A DNA stretch of 58,052 nt from DATCMA01 sp036563645. GTDB lineage: Bacteria; Actinomycetota; Actinomycetes; Mycobacteriales; Micromonosporaceae. Shown one piece after another: positions 1-8,901 of this stretch (its first letter is position 1; each line of letters starts with the position of its first letter). The notes under the pieces were generated by a model. That model worked only from the letters and a program-made list of their open reading frames with translations, was not told the origin of the DNA and ran no database searches. Both the position numbers and the translations under genes were made by a program. The stretch lies in assembly GCA_036563645.1 (NCBI GenBank), contig DATCMA010000023.1:1-58052 (forward strand), read 5' to 3'.

Positions 1-82
1 GCCCGTGGCCGCGCGCGGGCCATGCCCCGAGGCGGCGCGGTGCCCGCAGGCGCGACACGTACCGGCCACGGAAGGGGGACCG

Positions 83-1332
83 ATGATCAGCGAACCGCTC
101 ACTCGCTTTGTCGATGACCCCACGCAGCCGCTGCGCGACGCTCTGGTCGACACCCTCATCACCGCCGGGGATATCACCTCGCCGCAGATCGCGTCGGCGT
201 TCCGCGTCGTGCCCCGACACGTGTTCGCCCCCGAGGTGCCGCTGGAGCAGGCGTACCGCGCCGACGACTCCATCCGTATCAAACGTGATGCTCAAGGGGC
301 CACCACCAGCGCGATATCGGCTCCCTACCTTCATGCGGTCATGCTGGGCAGGCGCACATCACCCCGGGGATGCGGTGCTTGGAGATCGGCTCCGGGGGCT
401 ACCACGCGGCGCTGATGGCGGAGCTGGTCGGCCCCGGTGGCCAGGTGACCACCGTCGACATCGACGCGGACATCGTGCAGCGGGCCCGCCAGTTCCTCGC
501 CGCCGCCGGCTATCCCCACGTGCGGGTCGTCCACGCCGACGCCGCAGGCGGTGTCCCGCAGTACGCCCCTTATGACCGGATCATCGTCACCGCCGCCGCA
601 TGGGATGTGCCGCCGGCGTGGTGGCAGCAGCTCACCGACGACGGGGTGCTTGTGGTGCCGCTGCGGATCCGCGGGCTCAACCGCTCGATAGCCCTGGTCA
701 AGGACGGGGATCGGCTGGTGAGCTTGTCCCACAAGCAGGCGGGGTTCGTGCCGATGCAAGGCGCCGACGCGTACCCCGAACGGCGGATACCGCTTGCCGG
801 TAACGACATCATTCTGTGGTTCGACGAAGACGACGCCCCCGATGTCGATGGGGAGGTACTGCGGGCCGCGCTGCACCAGCCCCGCGTGGAGCGGTGGTCG
901 GGAGTGCAAATCGGAGGCATCGAGCCATTTGACGGACTTCTCCTGTGGCTGGCCACCCGCATCGACCGGTTTGGTCTGATCACCACCAACCGCTCCGATA
1001 GCGCGTACCGACTCGTCAAGGTGGCCTCCTATCTGGAAACCCCCACCGTGGTAGAGGAGGACAGCTTCGCCTACCTCGCCCTTCGTCCACTGAATTCCGA
1101 GAGGCGGCGATTCGAGTACGGCGCCTGCGGCCACGGCCCACACGGCGAGGAGCTGGCGTCCGAGTTGGTGGAGCTGGTGCGTGCGTGGGATCGCGACCAC
1201 CGGTATGGCTCACCAGCGCGGATTCAGATCACGCCGGCGAATGTACCGGTGGAGGCTGACCCTGATGCCCGGGTCATCCGCAAGCGGCACACCACCGTCA
1301 CGATCTCCTGGCCCGCATACCCGTACTGGTGA
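83..1332 (+). pseudogene. FxLD-type protein-L-isoaspartate methyltransferase-like protein, frameshifted
   Basis: The two halves of a PCMT-like SAM methyltransferase lie in different frames. The first, from ATG 83 (preceded by a GGGGGA ribosome site), carries the N-terminal domain with VPRHVFAPEV, KRDAQG and ISAPYLHAVML. The second carries the SAM-binding LEIGSGGYHAAL, the acidic TTVDIDAD motif and FVPMQGADAY. Joining CTG (344-346) to GGG CAG restores an uninterrupted family-like protein of about 415 residues, so one base is missing in the GGG run at 346-348. The KRD and FVPMQGA features are those I remember from the methyltransferases of FxLD lanthipeptide systems; a peptide gene would be expected upstream, outside the window. 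No canonical slippery heptamer is present, so this is decay or a sequence error rather than programmed frameshifting. Confidence 0.75.
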
Positions 1333-1477
1333 GGTGAGCGCGGGGCCCGCGGGCCGGGTGCCCTCGTGTATCAGGGGTGTGACCAGCGGATTACCCGCCG
1401 CATGCCCGTTTCCGTGGAACCGATGGTCTCGGCGTGTCGGGATCATCCGCGCACCCTGCCCTTGCAAGATTGCCGCC

Positions 1478-2485
1478 ATGCGTCTTGCGCGGTCCTCCCC
1501 ATCGGTCCCGCAGCAGCGTCGAGCCACGCCCTACGACTTCACCGAAGCCTGGTTGCGTAACCGACGGCTGTCGGAGCACACCCGCGCCGCCTACCGGCGC
1601 GACATCGCCGGCTGGTTGGCCTGGTGTGAGCAGCAGCAGCTCAATCCGTTGGAGGCCACGTTCGTCGACGTCAACGCCTACGCCCGCACCCTAGAGTCCA
1701 CAGTGGATCCACGGACGGGGCGGTGCCTCACCCCCGCGACAGTCGCCCGCAAACTGTCGGCGCTGTCAAGCTGGTACACCTTCCTGGTCAAGCTCCGCGC
1801 CGTCGAGGTCAACCCCGTCGCCGGCGCCGACCGCCCCCGCGTCGACCGTGACCACTCCGCCACCGTCGGCCTGACCCCCGACGAGGTCGACGCGCTGCTC
1901 GCCGCCGCCGAGGCCCAGACCGGCGCCACCGCCGCCCGCAACCGGGCCGCGATCGCCCTACTCGCCGATCTCGGGTTGCGGGTCGGGGAGCTCGTCGCCC
2001 TCGACGTGACCGACCTCGGCTACGAGCGGGGCCACCGCAGCATCCGGTTCATCGGCAAAGGCGGTCGACCCCGGCGGCGGGCGCTCGCCCCCGGCACCGC
2101 CGCCGCCGTCGACGCCTACCTTCAGGCCCGCGCCGCCGCCGAGAACGTTCCCGTGGACAAACTCACCGGCCCACTGCTGACGACCTCGACCGGCCGCCGA
2201 CTGGATCGACACGCCGTCTTCCGCCTCGTCCGGCGCCTCGCCCGAGAAGCCGGTATCCCCACCTGGGCCAGCCTGTCGCCGCACTCGCTGCGCCACGCGT
2301 TCGCCACCACCGCCCGTGCCGAAGGCGTCCCCCTCGAAGACGTCCAAGACGCCATGGGGCACGCCGATCCCCGCACCACCCGCCGCTACGACCGAGACCG
2401 GCACAACCTCGATCGCGATCCCGCGTACGTCATCTGGGCGGCCCGAACCCGCCGAAGAGGCGGTGGGAACGCGCGCGAGACGTGA
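1478..2485 (+). CDS. Tyrosine recombinase/integrase (XerC/XerD type)
   Basis: A site-specific recombinase of 335 residues. An N-terminal SAM-like core-binding domain (about residues 18-112, with the typical SEHTRAAYRRDI helix) is followed by the catalytic domain. All catalytic residues are visible: R168 (LGLRVGEL), K194 (GKGG), H269 and R272 (HSLRH), H295 (MGHAD) and Y304 (TTRRYDRD). The frame is open upstream to 1181, but ATG 1478 gives the normal family length. It follows the broken methyltransferase by 145 bp and ends in a strong hairpin. It may be a Xer paralogue or the integrase of a decayed element; no flanking att pair was found. Confidence 0.88.
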   Translation: MRLARSSPSVPQQRRATPYDFTEAWLRNRRLSEHTRAAYRRDIAGWLAWCEQQQLNPLEATFVDVNAYARTLESTVDPRTGRCLTPATVARKLSALSSWYTFLVKLRAVEVNPVAGADRPRVDRDHSATVGLTPDEVDALLAAAEAQTGATAARNRAAIALLADLGLRVGELVALDVTDLGYERGHRSIRFIGKGGRPRRRALAPGTAAAVDAYLQARAAAENVPVDKLTGPLLTTSTGRRLDRHAVFRLVRRLAREAGIPTWASLSPHSLRHAFATTARAEGVPLEDVQDAMGHADPRTTRRYDRDRHNLDRDPAYVIWAARTRRRGGGNARET

Positions 2486-2508
2486 TCGGCCGGGCAGCGA
2501 CCGTCCCC

Positions 2509-2540
2509 GCCCGCGGTGGGGTACCAGCCCCACCGCGGGC
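2509..2540 (+). terminator. Hairpin terminator after the recombinase
   Basis: A perfect 13-bp stem (2509-2521 with 2528-2540) with a six-base loop starts 24 bp after the recombinase stop. There is no T-tract, as is common in high-GC actinobacteria. Confidence 0.6.
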
Positions 2541-3249
2541 CCGTGCCCAGGCTCTCCTCAGCGCGCGCACGCGGTGGGGGAGAGAGCGACAGTCCGGCGC
2601 GCGGTGACGTGTCATACCGCGATAGCAACGCTCACGGTAACTGTCAGCTTTCCGATTGTCACAGTGCGCATTGACGCTCTCACTCTCTGTTGGATCTCGG
2701 TCACGGACGGTTAAATCCCAGGTCAGCGGGGGTGAGGCCGCGATGTCGGGAAATCCGCGCAGCTCGGGTGGTCTGACGGGTCGAAATTCGTGACTCGCCA
2801 GGACGGCCACTGTCGGTAACAATGACGAAACCGGTTGTGGTCGTCCATCGATCCGCCGGTCACTCACTCGCCGGCGCCACACCGCCGGTATGGCGGGTTC
2901 TGCCGGCAAACGTTCCCATGTTCGTGCCACCAGCGGTTGCTATCCGTGACCGCGAGCCTTGGCGGGGAGGATCCGTGCGGCACGCACTCGCCCATCGCGA
3001 CCGGGCTGGGGGGCCGGGTCACATGCGAGCACACACCATCACCCTCGACACGGTGGCGCCCACCGCGCCAGGGGTGGGCGCCGAGAATATCCGGTTCCGG
3101 GTCGGTCCGACAGCGTCGCCCTACGGCCGACCATCCCGTCATCTCTCTCCGCTTCGCCATCCCCGGAGCAGCGAGCCGGCTGCCCCGAGGCGCCCCCTGG
3201 GTGGTCTGCGCCCCGTGGGCGCTGGTCGGCCGCGCGTCAGGAGGTTGCC
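2541..3249. other. Intergenic stretch without a recognisable gene
   Basis: About 700 bp between the recombinase hairpin and the next HTH gene. Open frames occur on both strands but none has family-like composition, a good ribosome site or recognisable motifs. The last bases (3239-3244) are the AGGAGG site of the next gene. Confidence 0.5.
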
Positions 3250-3783
3250 GTGAAACCCGAGCTGCCTCGCTACGTTCTGCCGACCGCCACTGACGCCGGC
3301 CGGGTCCTGCGCCGGCTGGCCTCTGACGGCTGGGTGACGCGGGAGGGATTCACCTTGCCGCGCACCCCGTGGGATGTCAGCGCGCAGCGTCTGGTGCTCT
3401 TCGGAAGGGTCCCCAACGCGGATGTCGCCGCGACGGCGGTCCACGCCGCCTCCCGAGGGGCGGGGGTGGTCGCGATCGTCGACCCCACCAGCGCGGTCGG
3501 TCGCACGCTCACCGGGGACTTGGAGCGGTACGGCCCGGTCTACCACCATCCCGACAGCCCGTCGGACGATCCCACGTCCAACCCGATCGCTCGGCTGGTG
3601 CCCGAGCAACGCGCTCTGTTGGAGCGTCTCGCGAACGGCGAGACGATCGCGTCTGCGGCGGCGGCTGAGTATCTGTCGCTGCGGACCGCGAACCGGCGCA
3701 TCGCGCAGGCTCGTGCCGTGCTGGGGGTGCGCACCACCCGAGAGGCGGTGCTGGCCTACCTGCGGCAACGGCGCGGCGAGTAG
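3250..3783 (+). CDS. HTH (LuxR-like C-terminus) regulatory protein
   Basis: A protein of 177 residues starting at GTG 3250, five bases after a perfect AGGAGG; upstream in-frame starts lack such a site. Residues 1-115 form a domain I do not recognise, with a mixed alpha/beta look. The C-terminal segment from about residue 115 (PEQRALLERLANGETIASAA onward) has the spacing of a LuxR/sigma-4-type helix-turn-helix ending in REAVLAYLRQ. The N-terminus is not a canonical phosphoacceptor receiver, since the acidic pocket is not evident. It is probably a DNA-binding regulator of unknown signal. It stands alone between two hairpins. Confidence 0.7.
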   Translation: MKPELPRYVLPTATDAGRVLRRLASDGWVTREGFTLPRTPWDVSAQRLVLFGRVPNADVAATAVHAASRGAGVVAIVDPTSAVGRTLTGDLERYGPVYHHPDSPSDDPTSNPIARLVPEQRALLERLANGETIASAAAAEYLSLRTANRRIAQARAVLGVRTTREAVLAYLRQRRGE

Positions 3784-3786
3784 CGG

Positions 3787-3834
3787 GCAGGCTCGCCCCG
3801 CCACGCCCTGCGCGACGCAGCGGGGCGAGCCTGC
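3787..3834 (+). terminator. Nested hairpin terminator
   Basis: A perfect 14-bp stem (3787-3800 with 3821-3834) encloses a 20-base loop that itself contains a 5-bp hairpin (CTGCG 3808-3812, CGCAG 3816-3820). It begins four bases after the stop codon of the HTH gene. Confidence 0.7.
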
Positions 3835-4003
3835 GGGAAGTGCCCGCGTGCGCGTGCCTGTTCTCGGTGTCCTTGGCACGGTCTGTCCCGTCGTTTACCG
3901 CGTCACCTCAACGCGCCGGGGCCGGGTTTCCGTGAGCCGCGACCGGCGCGGTCGCGGGGGTTGACGCACCGCCGCTGTGCCCGCATCTGTTCCGGCTTTC
4001 CCG

Positions 4004-4240
4004 GGGGACCAGCAGGACCACGACCTTGTCGACCGGTACGGGCTGCTCACCGGCGACAACGCGATCAACGCCGACGTGCCGGTGGTGGTCATGACCATCG
4101 AGGTGCTGCGCAACATGCTCTACGCCCAGTCGCCGGCGTTGGAGGGCCTGGCGTACGTGGTCATGGACGAGGTCCCCGATCTCGCCGACCGGTTCCGGGG
4201 GCAGTCTGGGAAGAGGTGATCATTCAGCCGCCGGGCCACA
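4004..4240 (+). pseudogene. Remnant of a HelY/Ski2-like DEAD/DEAH-box helicase
   Basis: The translation GLLTGDNAIN, PVVVMTIEVLRNMLYA and GLAYVVMDEVPDLADRFRG closely follows the region around the DEVH box of actinobacterial HelY-type helicases, which as I remember it reads VVMDEVHYLADRFRGAVWEEVII. Only about 75 residues of a protein usually near 900 survive. The DEVH box has become DEVP, and AVWEEVII continues in another frame after a one-base loss in the G run at 4197-4201. No start or flanking helicase domains remain. It is a relic of deletion or recombination. Confidence 0.75.
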
Positions 4241-4369
4241 GGTACTCACCGACCGCTGGTGCACGGCAGGGGATCCGGTGGTGCTTGCTCGAGGATCCGT
4301 GAGCGCCCGGTGGGGGCGCGAGAGGTCGAGTGGCCAGCGTCGCAGCGAGATCGTCTACGACAGCCGGTA

Positions 4370-4396
4370 GTATTTACTACGCCATGTAGTAAATAC
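4370..4396. promoter_or_regulatory. 11-bp perfect inverted repeat upstream of cydA (probable operator)
   Basis: GTATTTACTAC (4370-4380) and GTAGTAAATAC (4386-4396) are perfect inverted arms with a five-base spacer, 14 bp upstream of the cydA start. The AT-rich arms stand out in the GC-rich surroundings. The geometry fits a dimeric repressor site; it is not the TGTGAA-type Rex site known from streptomycete cyd genes. The TACTAC/GTAGTA look recalls BlaI/CopY-type operators, but that is only an analogy. Confidence 0.6.
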
Positions 4397-4410
4397 GGCT
4401 TGGAGTCATC

Positions 4411-5826
4411 GTGGACGCCCTCGACATCGCACGCTGGCAGTTCGGTGTCACCACCGTCTACCACTTCCTGTTCGTGCCGCTCACCATCGGCCTCTCCGCG
4501 CTCGTCGCCATCCTCCAGACCGTCTGGTACCGCACCGGCGACGAGCGCTACCTCAGGCTCACCAAGTTCTACGGCAAGCTCCTGCTCATCAACTTCGCCA
4601 TGGGGGTCGTCACCGGCATCGTGCAGGAGTTCCAGTTCGGCATGAACTGGAGCGACTACTCGCGGTTCGTCGGTGACATCTTCGGCGCGCCCCTCGCCAT
4701 CGAAGCGCTCCTGGCGTTCTTCCTCGAATCCACCTTCCTCGGCCTGTGGATCTTCGGGTGGGACCGGCTGCCCAAGCGCCTCCACCTCGCCAGCATCTGG
4801 GCAGTGGCGATCGGCACCAACCTCAGCGCCTACTTCATCCTCGCCGCGAACTCCTGGATGCAGCACCCCGTGGGCTACCGCGTCAACCCCGAAACCGGCC
4901 GCGCGGAGCTCACCGACTTCATCGCCGTCCTCACCAACAAAGTCACCCTGGCGACCTTCCCGCACACCCTCGCCGGCTGCTTCCTGGTCGCCGGCAGCCT
5001 GCTGCTGGCTGTCTCGCTGTGGCACCTCGTACGCCGACCCCACCACCCGGACGCCGCCGCCCACCGCGCCGCGGTCCGCTTCGGCGGCTGGGTCAGCCTC
5101 CTCGCCGCCGCCGCCGTGGTGATCAGCGGCGACATCCAGAGCAAGATCATGACCGAGGTGCAGCCCATGAAGATGGCGGCCGCGGAAGCCCTCTACGACA
5201 CCGAAAGCCCCGCACCCTTCTCGGTGTTCACCATCGGCAGCCTCGACGGCAGCCGCGAAATCATCGCGATCAAAATCCCGTACCTGTTGTCGTGGCTGGC
5301 CACCGGCGACGTCAACGGGGAAGTCAAAGGCATCAACGACCTCCAAGCCCAGTTCGCCGCCCAGTACGGCCCCGGCAGCTACGTCCCGATGATCCCCGTC
5401 GCGTACTGGAGCTTCCGGCTCATGATCGGTCTCGGGGTGGTTGCCGCCCTCATCGCCGCCTGGGCGCTGTGGGCCCAGCGCCGCGGCCGCATCCCCACCT
5501 CCCGCTGGCTCGTCCGCGCCGGCGTGATCATGCCGCTGCTGCCGCTGGCGGCGAACACCTTCGGCTGGATCTTCGCGGAGATGGGGCGCCAGCCGTGGAT
5601 CGTCTACGGCGAAATGCTCACCCGTGACGGCGTCTCCCGCGCCGTCACCACCGGCGAAGTCCTGACCTCGTTCACCGCCTTCACCCTCATTTACGCGGTC
5701 CTGGCCATCATCGAGGTCCACCTGCTCATCCGCTACGCCAAAGCCGGACTGCCCGACCTCACCCCGGTGGCCGAGCCCGCACCGGAAACCGACGACGAGG
5801 ACCGTCCCCTCGCCTTCGCCTACTAA
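4411..5826 (+). CDS. cydA: Cytochrome bd ubiquinol oxidase subunit I
   Basis: The quinol-oxidising, heme-bearing subunit of the bd-type terminal oxidase, which reduces oxygen to water without pumping protons and works at low oxygen. The 471-residue polytopic protein begins at GTG 4411 behind a GGAG site. H18 in VYHFLFVPLTIG is the conserved N-terminal heme ligand; LGLWIFGWDRLP, the quinol-loop region and the signature GRQPWIVYGEMLT (about residues 393-405) are present. It has the short Q-loop form typical of actinobacteria. cydB follows after 12 bp, so the two are one operon. The inverted repeat at 4370-4396 probably controls it. No cydDC exporter genes follow. Confidence 0.95.
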   Translation: MDALDIARWQFGVTTVYHFLFVPLTIGLSALVAILQTVWYRTGDERYLRLTKFYGKLLLINFAMGVVTGIVQEFQFGMNWSDYSRFVGDIFGAPLAIEALLAFFLESTFLGLWIFGWDRLPKRLHLASIWAVAIGTNLSAYFILAANSWMQHPVGYRVNPETGRAELTDFIAVLTNKVTLATFPHTLAGCFLVAGSLLLAVSLWHLVRRPHHPDAAAHRAAVRFGGWVSLLAAAAVVISGDIQSKIMTEVQPMKMAAAEALYDTESPAPFSVFTIGSLDGSREIIAIKIPYLLSWLATGDVNGEVKGINDLQAQFAAQYGPGSYVPMIPVAYWSFRLMIGLGVVAALIAAWALWAQRRGRIPTSRWLVRAGVIMPLLPLAANTFGWIFAEMGRQPWIVYGEMLTRDGVSRAVTTGEVLTSFTAFTLIYAVLAIIEVHLLIRYAKAGLPDLTPVAEPAPETDDEDRPLAFAY

Positions 5827-5838
5827 AGGGAGCCCACC

Positions 5839-6837
5839 GTGGACCTGCCCACCATCTGGTTCCTCCTCATCGCCGTCCTGTTCACCGGCTACTTCATCCT
5901 GGAGGGATTCGACTTCGGCGTCGGGATGCTGCTGCCGGTGCTCGGCCGCACCGACCGCGAACGCCGCGTCCTGATCAACACGATTGGCCCGGTGTGGGAC
6001 GGCAACGAAGTGTGGCTACTGACCGCCGGCGGCGCCATGTTCGCCGCTTTCCCCGAGTGGTACGCCACGCTCTTCTCCGGCTTCTACCTCCCCCTGCTGG
6101 TCATCTTGATGGCGTTGATCGTGCGTGGGGTGGCGTTCGAATACCGCACCAAGCGCCCCGAGCTCTCGTGGAAAGCACGCTGGGACAAGGCGATCGCCAT
6201 CGGCTCGTGGATCCCGGCGGTGCTGTGGGGCGTCGCCGTCGCCAACATCGTCCGGGGCGTGCCGCTGGACGCCAACCACGAGTACGTCGGCGGACTGGTT
6301 GACCTGCTCCACCCCTACGCCCTGCTCGGCGGCCTGACCACCGCGGCCCTGTTCCTCACCCACGGGGCCCTGTTCATCTCCCTGAAGACCGTCGGTGACA
6401 TCCAGCAGCGCGCCACCCGGTTCGCCCGCCGCAGCGGAGTGGTCACCGCCGCGCTCGCCGTGGCGTTCCTCGGCAGCACCATGGCGATCCGAACCAGCCC
6501 AGCCGCCATCGCGTTCACCGTCGTCGCCGCCCTGGCCCTCCTCGGGGCCCTGGTGGCCAATCGACTCCACCGCGACGGCTGGGCGTTCACCGGCACCGCC
6601 GTGACCATCGCGTGCGCGGTCGCCGCGCTGTTCGCCGCCCTGTTCCCCGCGGTGCTGCCCTCCACCATGGACCCGGCCGGCACCCTCACCATCGACAACG
6701 CCGCGTCCACCGACTACACGCTGACCATCATGTCGTGGGTGGCGGTGCTGCTCACCCCGGTCGTGCTGGCCTACCAAGGCTGGACGTATTGGGTGTTCCG
6801 CAAGCGCATCGGCGTGGCCCACATCCCCGACGACTAA
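5839..6837 (+). CDS. cydB: Cytochrome bd ubiquinol oxidase subunit II
   Basis: Second membrane subunit of the bd oxidase, 332 residues, GTG start behind AAAGGGAG. Family features include the opening WFLLIAVLFTGYFILEGFDFGVGML and GPVWDGNEVWLLTAGGAMFAAFPEWYA segments and the late SSTMDPAGTLTIDNAAS motif before the last membrane helix. It is translated directly after cydA. A strong 13-bp hairpin follows at 6857-6888, and the assembly genes cydCD are absent downstream, so they must be elsewhere or replaced. Confidence 0.95.
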   Translation: MDLPTIWFLLIAVLFTGYFILEGFDFGVGMLLPVLGRTDRERRVLINTIGPVWDGNEVWLLTAGGAMFAAFPEWYATLFSGFYLPLLVILMALIVRGVAFEYRTKRPELSWKARWDKAIAIGSWIPAVLWGVAVANIVRGVPLDANHEYVGGLVDLLHPYALLGGLTTAALFLTHGALFISLKTVGDIQQRATRFARRSGVVTAALAVAFLGSTMAIRTSPAAIAFTVVAALALLGALVANRLHRDGWAFTGTAVTIACAVAALFAALFPAVLPSTMDPAGTLTIDNAASTDYTLTIMSWVAVLLTPVVLAYQGWTYWVFRKRIGVAHIPDD

Positions 6838-6856
6838 GCCACCCCGCGTACCCACC

Positions 6857-6888
6857 GCTGGCCCGGGGCCACCACGCCCCGGGCCAGC
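6857..6888. terminator. Bidirectional hairpin between cydB and the DUF6319 gene
   Basis: A perfect 13-bp stem (6857-6869 with 6876-6888) with a six-base loop sits between two converging genes, ending five bases before the stop of the minus-strand gene. Confidence 0.75.
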
Positions 6889-6893
6889 ATGTG

Positions 6894-7598
6894 TCACGCC
6901 CCGCTGGCTGCTTCCCGCAGCTCCGCCAAACGCGCCTCCACCTCCGCCAGCTCGGCGCGCAACCGTTGCGCCTGCTGCTCGGCTTCCGCCCGCTCCGCGG
7001 CGAGGATCTGCTCCACCGCCTCCCGAACCCCCGGCACGTCCACCAGCGCCACCATCCGCAGCGCCTCGGCGGGCCTCACCACATACGGGCGAGCCAGCGT
7101 CTTGCTGCCCTGCATCGCCGAGACCATCCACTCACCGTCCTCATAGGACAACGTCACCGTCAGCCCCGGTTGTCGAGGCTTCGCCGCGGGCTTGGCGGTC
7201 TTGCTGCGACGCGCCGGAGGTCGACCCCCAGAGCTTGGGGTGGTCGTGGCCACCGGCGGGGTGTCCGCGCGCTCGGACAACGCCGCGTCCCCAGGCGGTG
7301 GCGGCGCGAAGGGCGGCGGCGGGGGCGCTGGCGGCGGCGACGTGCGCGTCGAGGTGCCCTTCGGCGGGATCCGCACCTCGGCAGGGGAGAAGGGCAGCTC
7401 GTCACGGCCGAACCGCACGACCACCCACTCCTCGGAGGTAGCCGGATCACGAAGCTCCACCACCTGGCCCAGCTGGCCTGCGATCTGCCCCGCCGCCGCG
7501 GTGAACATCACCTTGGGTTTCCGACCCGCGGCGAGCATCTCCCGAATCCGCGCCACATCCTCAGCAGACAAACCGTCCCCGGAGTTCGCAGCGGCCAT
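6894..7598 (-). CDS. DUF6319 family protein
   Basis: A 234-residue actinobacterial protein of unknown function. ATG 7598 has a very strong AAGGAGGAG site. Three parts are visible: an N-terminal domain (about residues 8-80, AEDVARIREMLAAG then VVRFGRDELPFSPAEVRI), a proline-rich linker (about 85-140) and a C-terminal domain beginning LTVTLSYEDGEWMVSA and ending in an Ala/Glu/Arg coiled coil (about 195-230). It resembles proteins often mislabelled translation initiation factor because of the Pro/Ala-rich linker; no IF motifs exist. It faces cydB across a shared terminator. Confidence 0.75.
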   Translation of the reverse strand: MAAANSGDGLSAEDVARIREMLAAGRKPKVMFTAAAGQIAGQLGQVVELRDPATSEEWVVVRFGRDELPFSPAEVRIPPKGTSTRTSPPPAPPPPPFAPPPPGDAALSERADTPPVATTTPSSGGRPPARRSKTAKPAAKPRQPGLTVTLSYEDGEWMVSAMQGSKTLARPYVVRPAEALRMVALVDVPGVREAVEQILAAERAEAEQQAQRLRAELAEVEARLAELREAASGA

Positions 7599-7791
7599 AC
7601 GACTCCTCCTTCACACCCGATCCGGCCGCCGCTCTTCCTACCAGGAGACCCCGACACCCCCACACCGACCCTCACCGCCATCAATCCCCACCACCGCGCG
7701 GGTCCCGCCGGCCGCCCGCGACACCCCGCCACCAGCCGCCCCTATCGGCGCGTTATCGCTGGTCGACGCGGTCTGCGGCTATGGTGAACGC

Positions 7792-8016
7792 ATGGATGAT
7801 CTCCGCCTAGCGCGTGCCGGGGCGCGGCGACCGCCGCTGCCGGCCCTGCTGCTGGCGGTGCTGGTCGTCCTGCTGTCAGCCGGCCCGGCTATCGGATGGG
7901 GCGCCGTGCGGCGACGCACGCGCTGCGCCGCGTCCCGCTGGGTCGCCACCTGGTTAGCGGATCGCGCTCCACCGCGGCTGGCGACCTCGCTAATTCCCAT
8001 GCCGTGGTTCGCCTGA
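7792..8016 (+). CDS. Small membrane or secreted protein, hypothetical
   Basis: A 74-residue ORF with an Arg-rich start and one clear hydrophobic helix (PALLLAVLVVLLSAGPAIGW, about residues 16-35), which could be a signal peptide or membrane anchor. There is no strong ribosome site, and no family is recognised. It lies upstream of the leader ORF and the MreB-like gene on the same strand, so it may open that operon. Confidence 0.4.
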   Translation: MDDLRLARAGARRPPLPALLLAVLVVLLSAGPAIGWGAVRRRTRCAASRWVATWLADRAPPRLATSLIPMPWFA

Positions 8017-8037
8017 CCAGTCGCAAAGGAGCATCCC

Positions 8038-8088
8038 ATGTCGACGTCCTCAGTGCGGCGGATCGCCGCCCCCGGCAGGAGGTGGTGA
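8038..8088 (+). CDS. 16-codon leader ORF before the MreB-like gene
   Basis: MSTSSVRRIAAPGRRW, from ATG 8038 with an AAAGGAG ribosome site, ending at TGA 8086-8088, three bases before the GTG of the MreB-like gene. Its Arg-Arg codons AGG AGG also form the ribosome site of the downstream gene. The layout suggests translational coupling or a regulatory leader peptide. It is inferred from sequence only. Confidence 0.45.
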   Translation: MSTSSVRRIAAPGRRW

Positions 8089-8091
8089 GGC

Positions 8092-8901
8092 GTGCTCGCC
8101 GTGGGCGCCTACGCCCGCCGCGGCGTCCGCCACCCGCTCGCCATTGACCTCGGCACCTCCATGGTGCGGATCTGGGCTCCCGGCCTCGAGACCGTCGTCA
8201 ACGAGCCCGCCGTCGTCGCCTTTGGACCCGTGCCCGACCAGCGCGCTGCCGGCCGCGCCGCTTTCGAGGTAGCCCGGCGCACCGGCGCCCCGCTCATCTG
8301 GCCGGTGCGAGACGGGGTCGTCGACAACCTCGCCGCCTGTGTCTACTTGCTGCGCACCCTCGTGGCGGCCACCGGACGCCCAGCCGACGACCCGTCACCG
8401 GTCGTGGTGGGTGTGCCCGCCACCGCCACCCTGCGCCAACTCCACCTGATCATGACAGCGGTTCACCACGCGACCGGCGGCCGGGTCAGCGCGGTGGAGG
8501 AGCCACTCGCCGCCGCCCTGGCGTGCTTTCCCCGCCTCGACGACGGCGACGACGTCGTCGCCGTCGATATCGGCCAGGGTCGCACGGAGGTCATTCAGAT
8601 CGCCGACCGGGCGGTCGCCGCCGCGGAGCGGGTCGACGCCCGCGGGCGCGACCTGATACCCGCGATCGCCGAGACGGTGCGGCGCATAGCCCCCTGCGGC
8701 AGTCGGCGGCCTCGCCGGCTGCTCGTCACCGGTGGCGGCGCGACGCGACCCGGCGCGGCGACCTCGCTGGCTGCCCTCACGGGCCGCACGGTTACCGTGC
8801 CCGCCGAGGCCCGCTTAGCCACGCTGCGCGGGCTGAGCCTGCTGCTGTCCACCGCAGACAGCCACCCACAGTCGCTGACGTCCTGCCGCCGCACCGCCTG
8901 A
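8092..8901 (+). CDS. MreB-like actin-fold protein, short form
   Basis: A 269-residue actin/Hsp70-superfamily protein related to the rod-shape protein MreB. Phosphate-1 (LAIDLGTSMVRIW), the internal VRDGVVDN motif of MreB, phosphate-2 (VVAVDIGQGRTEV, normally DIGGGT) and the adenosine motif (LLVTGGGATRPG) are recognisable in order. It is about 70 residues shorter than ordinary MreB, and the phosphate-2 glycine is replaced by Gln, so filament formation or ATPase activity may differ. No mreC, mreD or rodA lies nearby. The GTG start at 8092 has AGGAGG eight bases upstream. Confidence 0.75.
   Translation: MLAVGAYARRGVRHPLAIDLGTSMVRIWAPGLETVVNEPAVVAFGPVPDQRAAGRAAFEVARRTGAPLIWPVRDGVVDNLAACVYLLRTLVAATGRPADDPSPVVVGVPATATLRQLHLIMTAVHHATGGRVSAVEEPLAAALACFPRLDDGDDVVAVDIGQGRTEVIQIADRAVAAAERVDARGRDLIPAIAETVRRIAPCGSRRPRRLLVTGGGATRPGAATSLAALTGRTVTVPAEARLATLRGLSLLLSTADSHPQSLTSCRRTA

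Noticed and set aside
340..360. Programmed -1 frameshift in the FxLD-type methyltransferase
   Set aside because: No X-XXY-YYZ slippery heptamer or following structure; a lost base is simpler.
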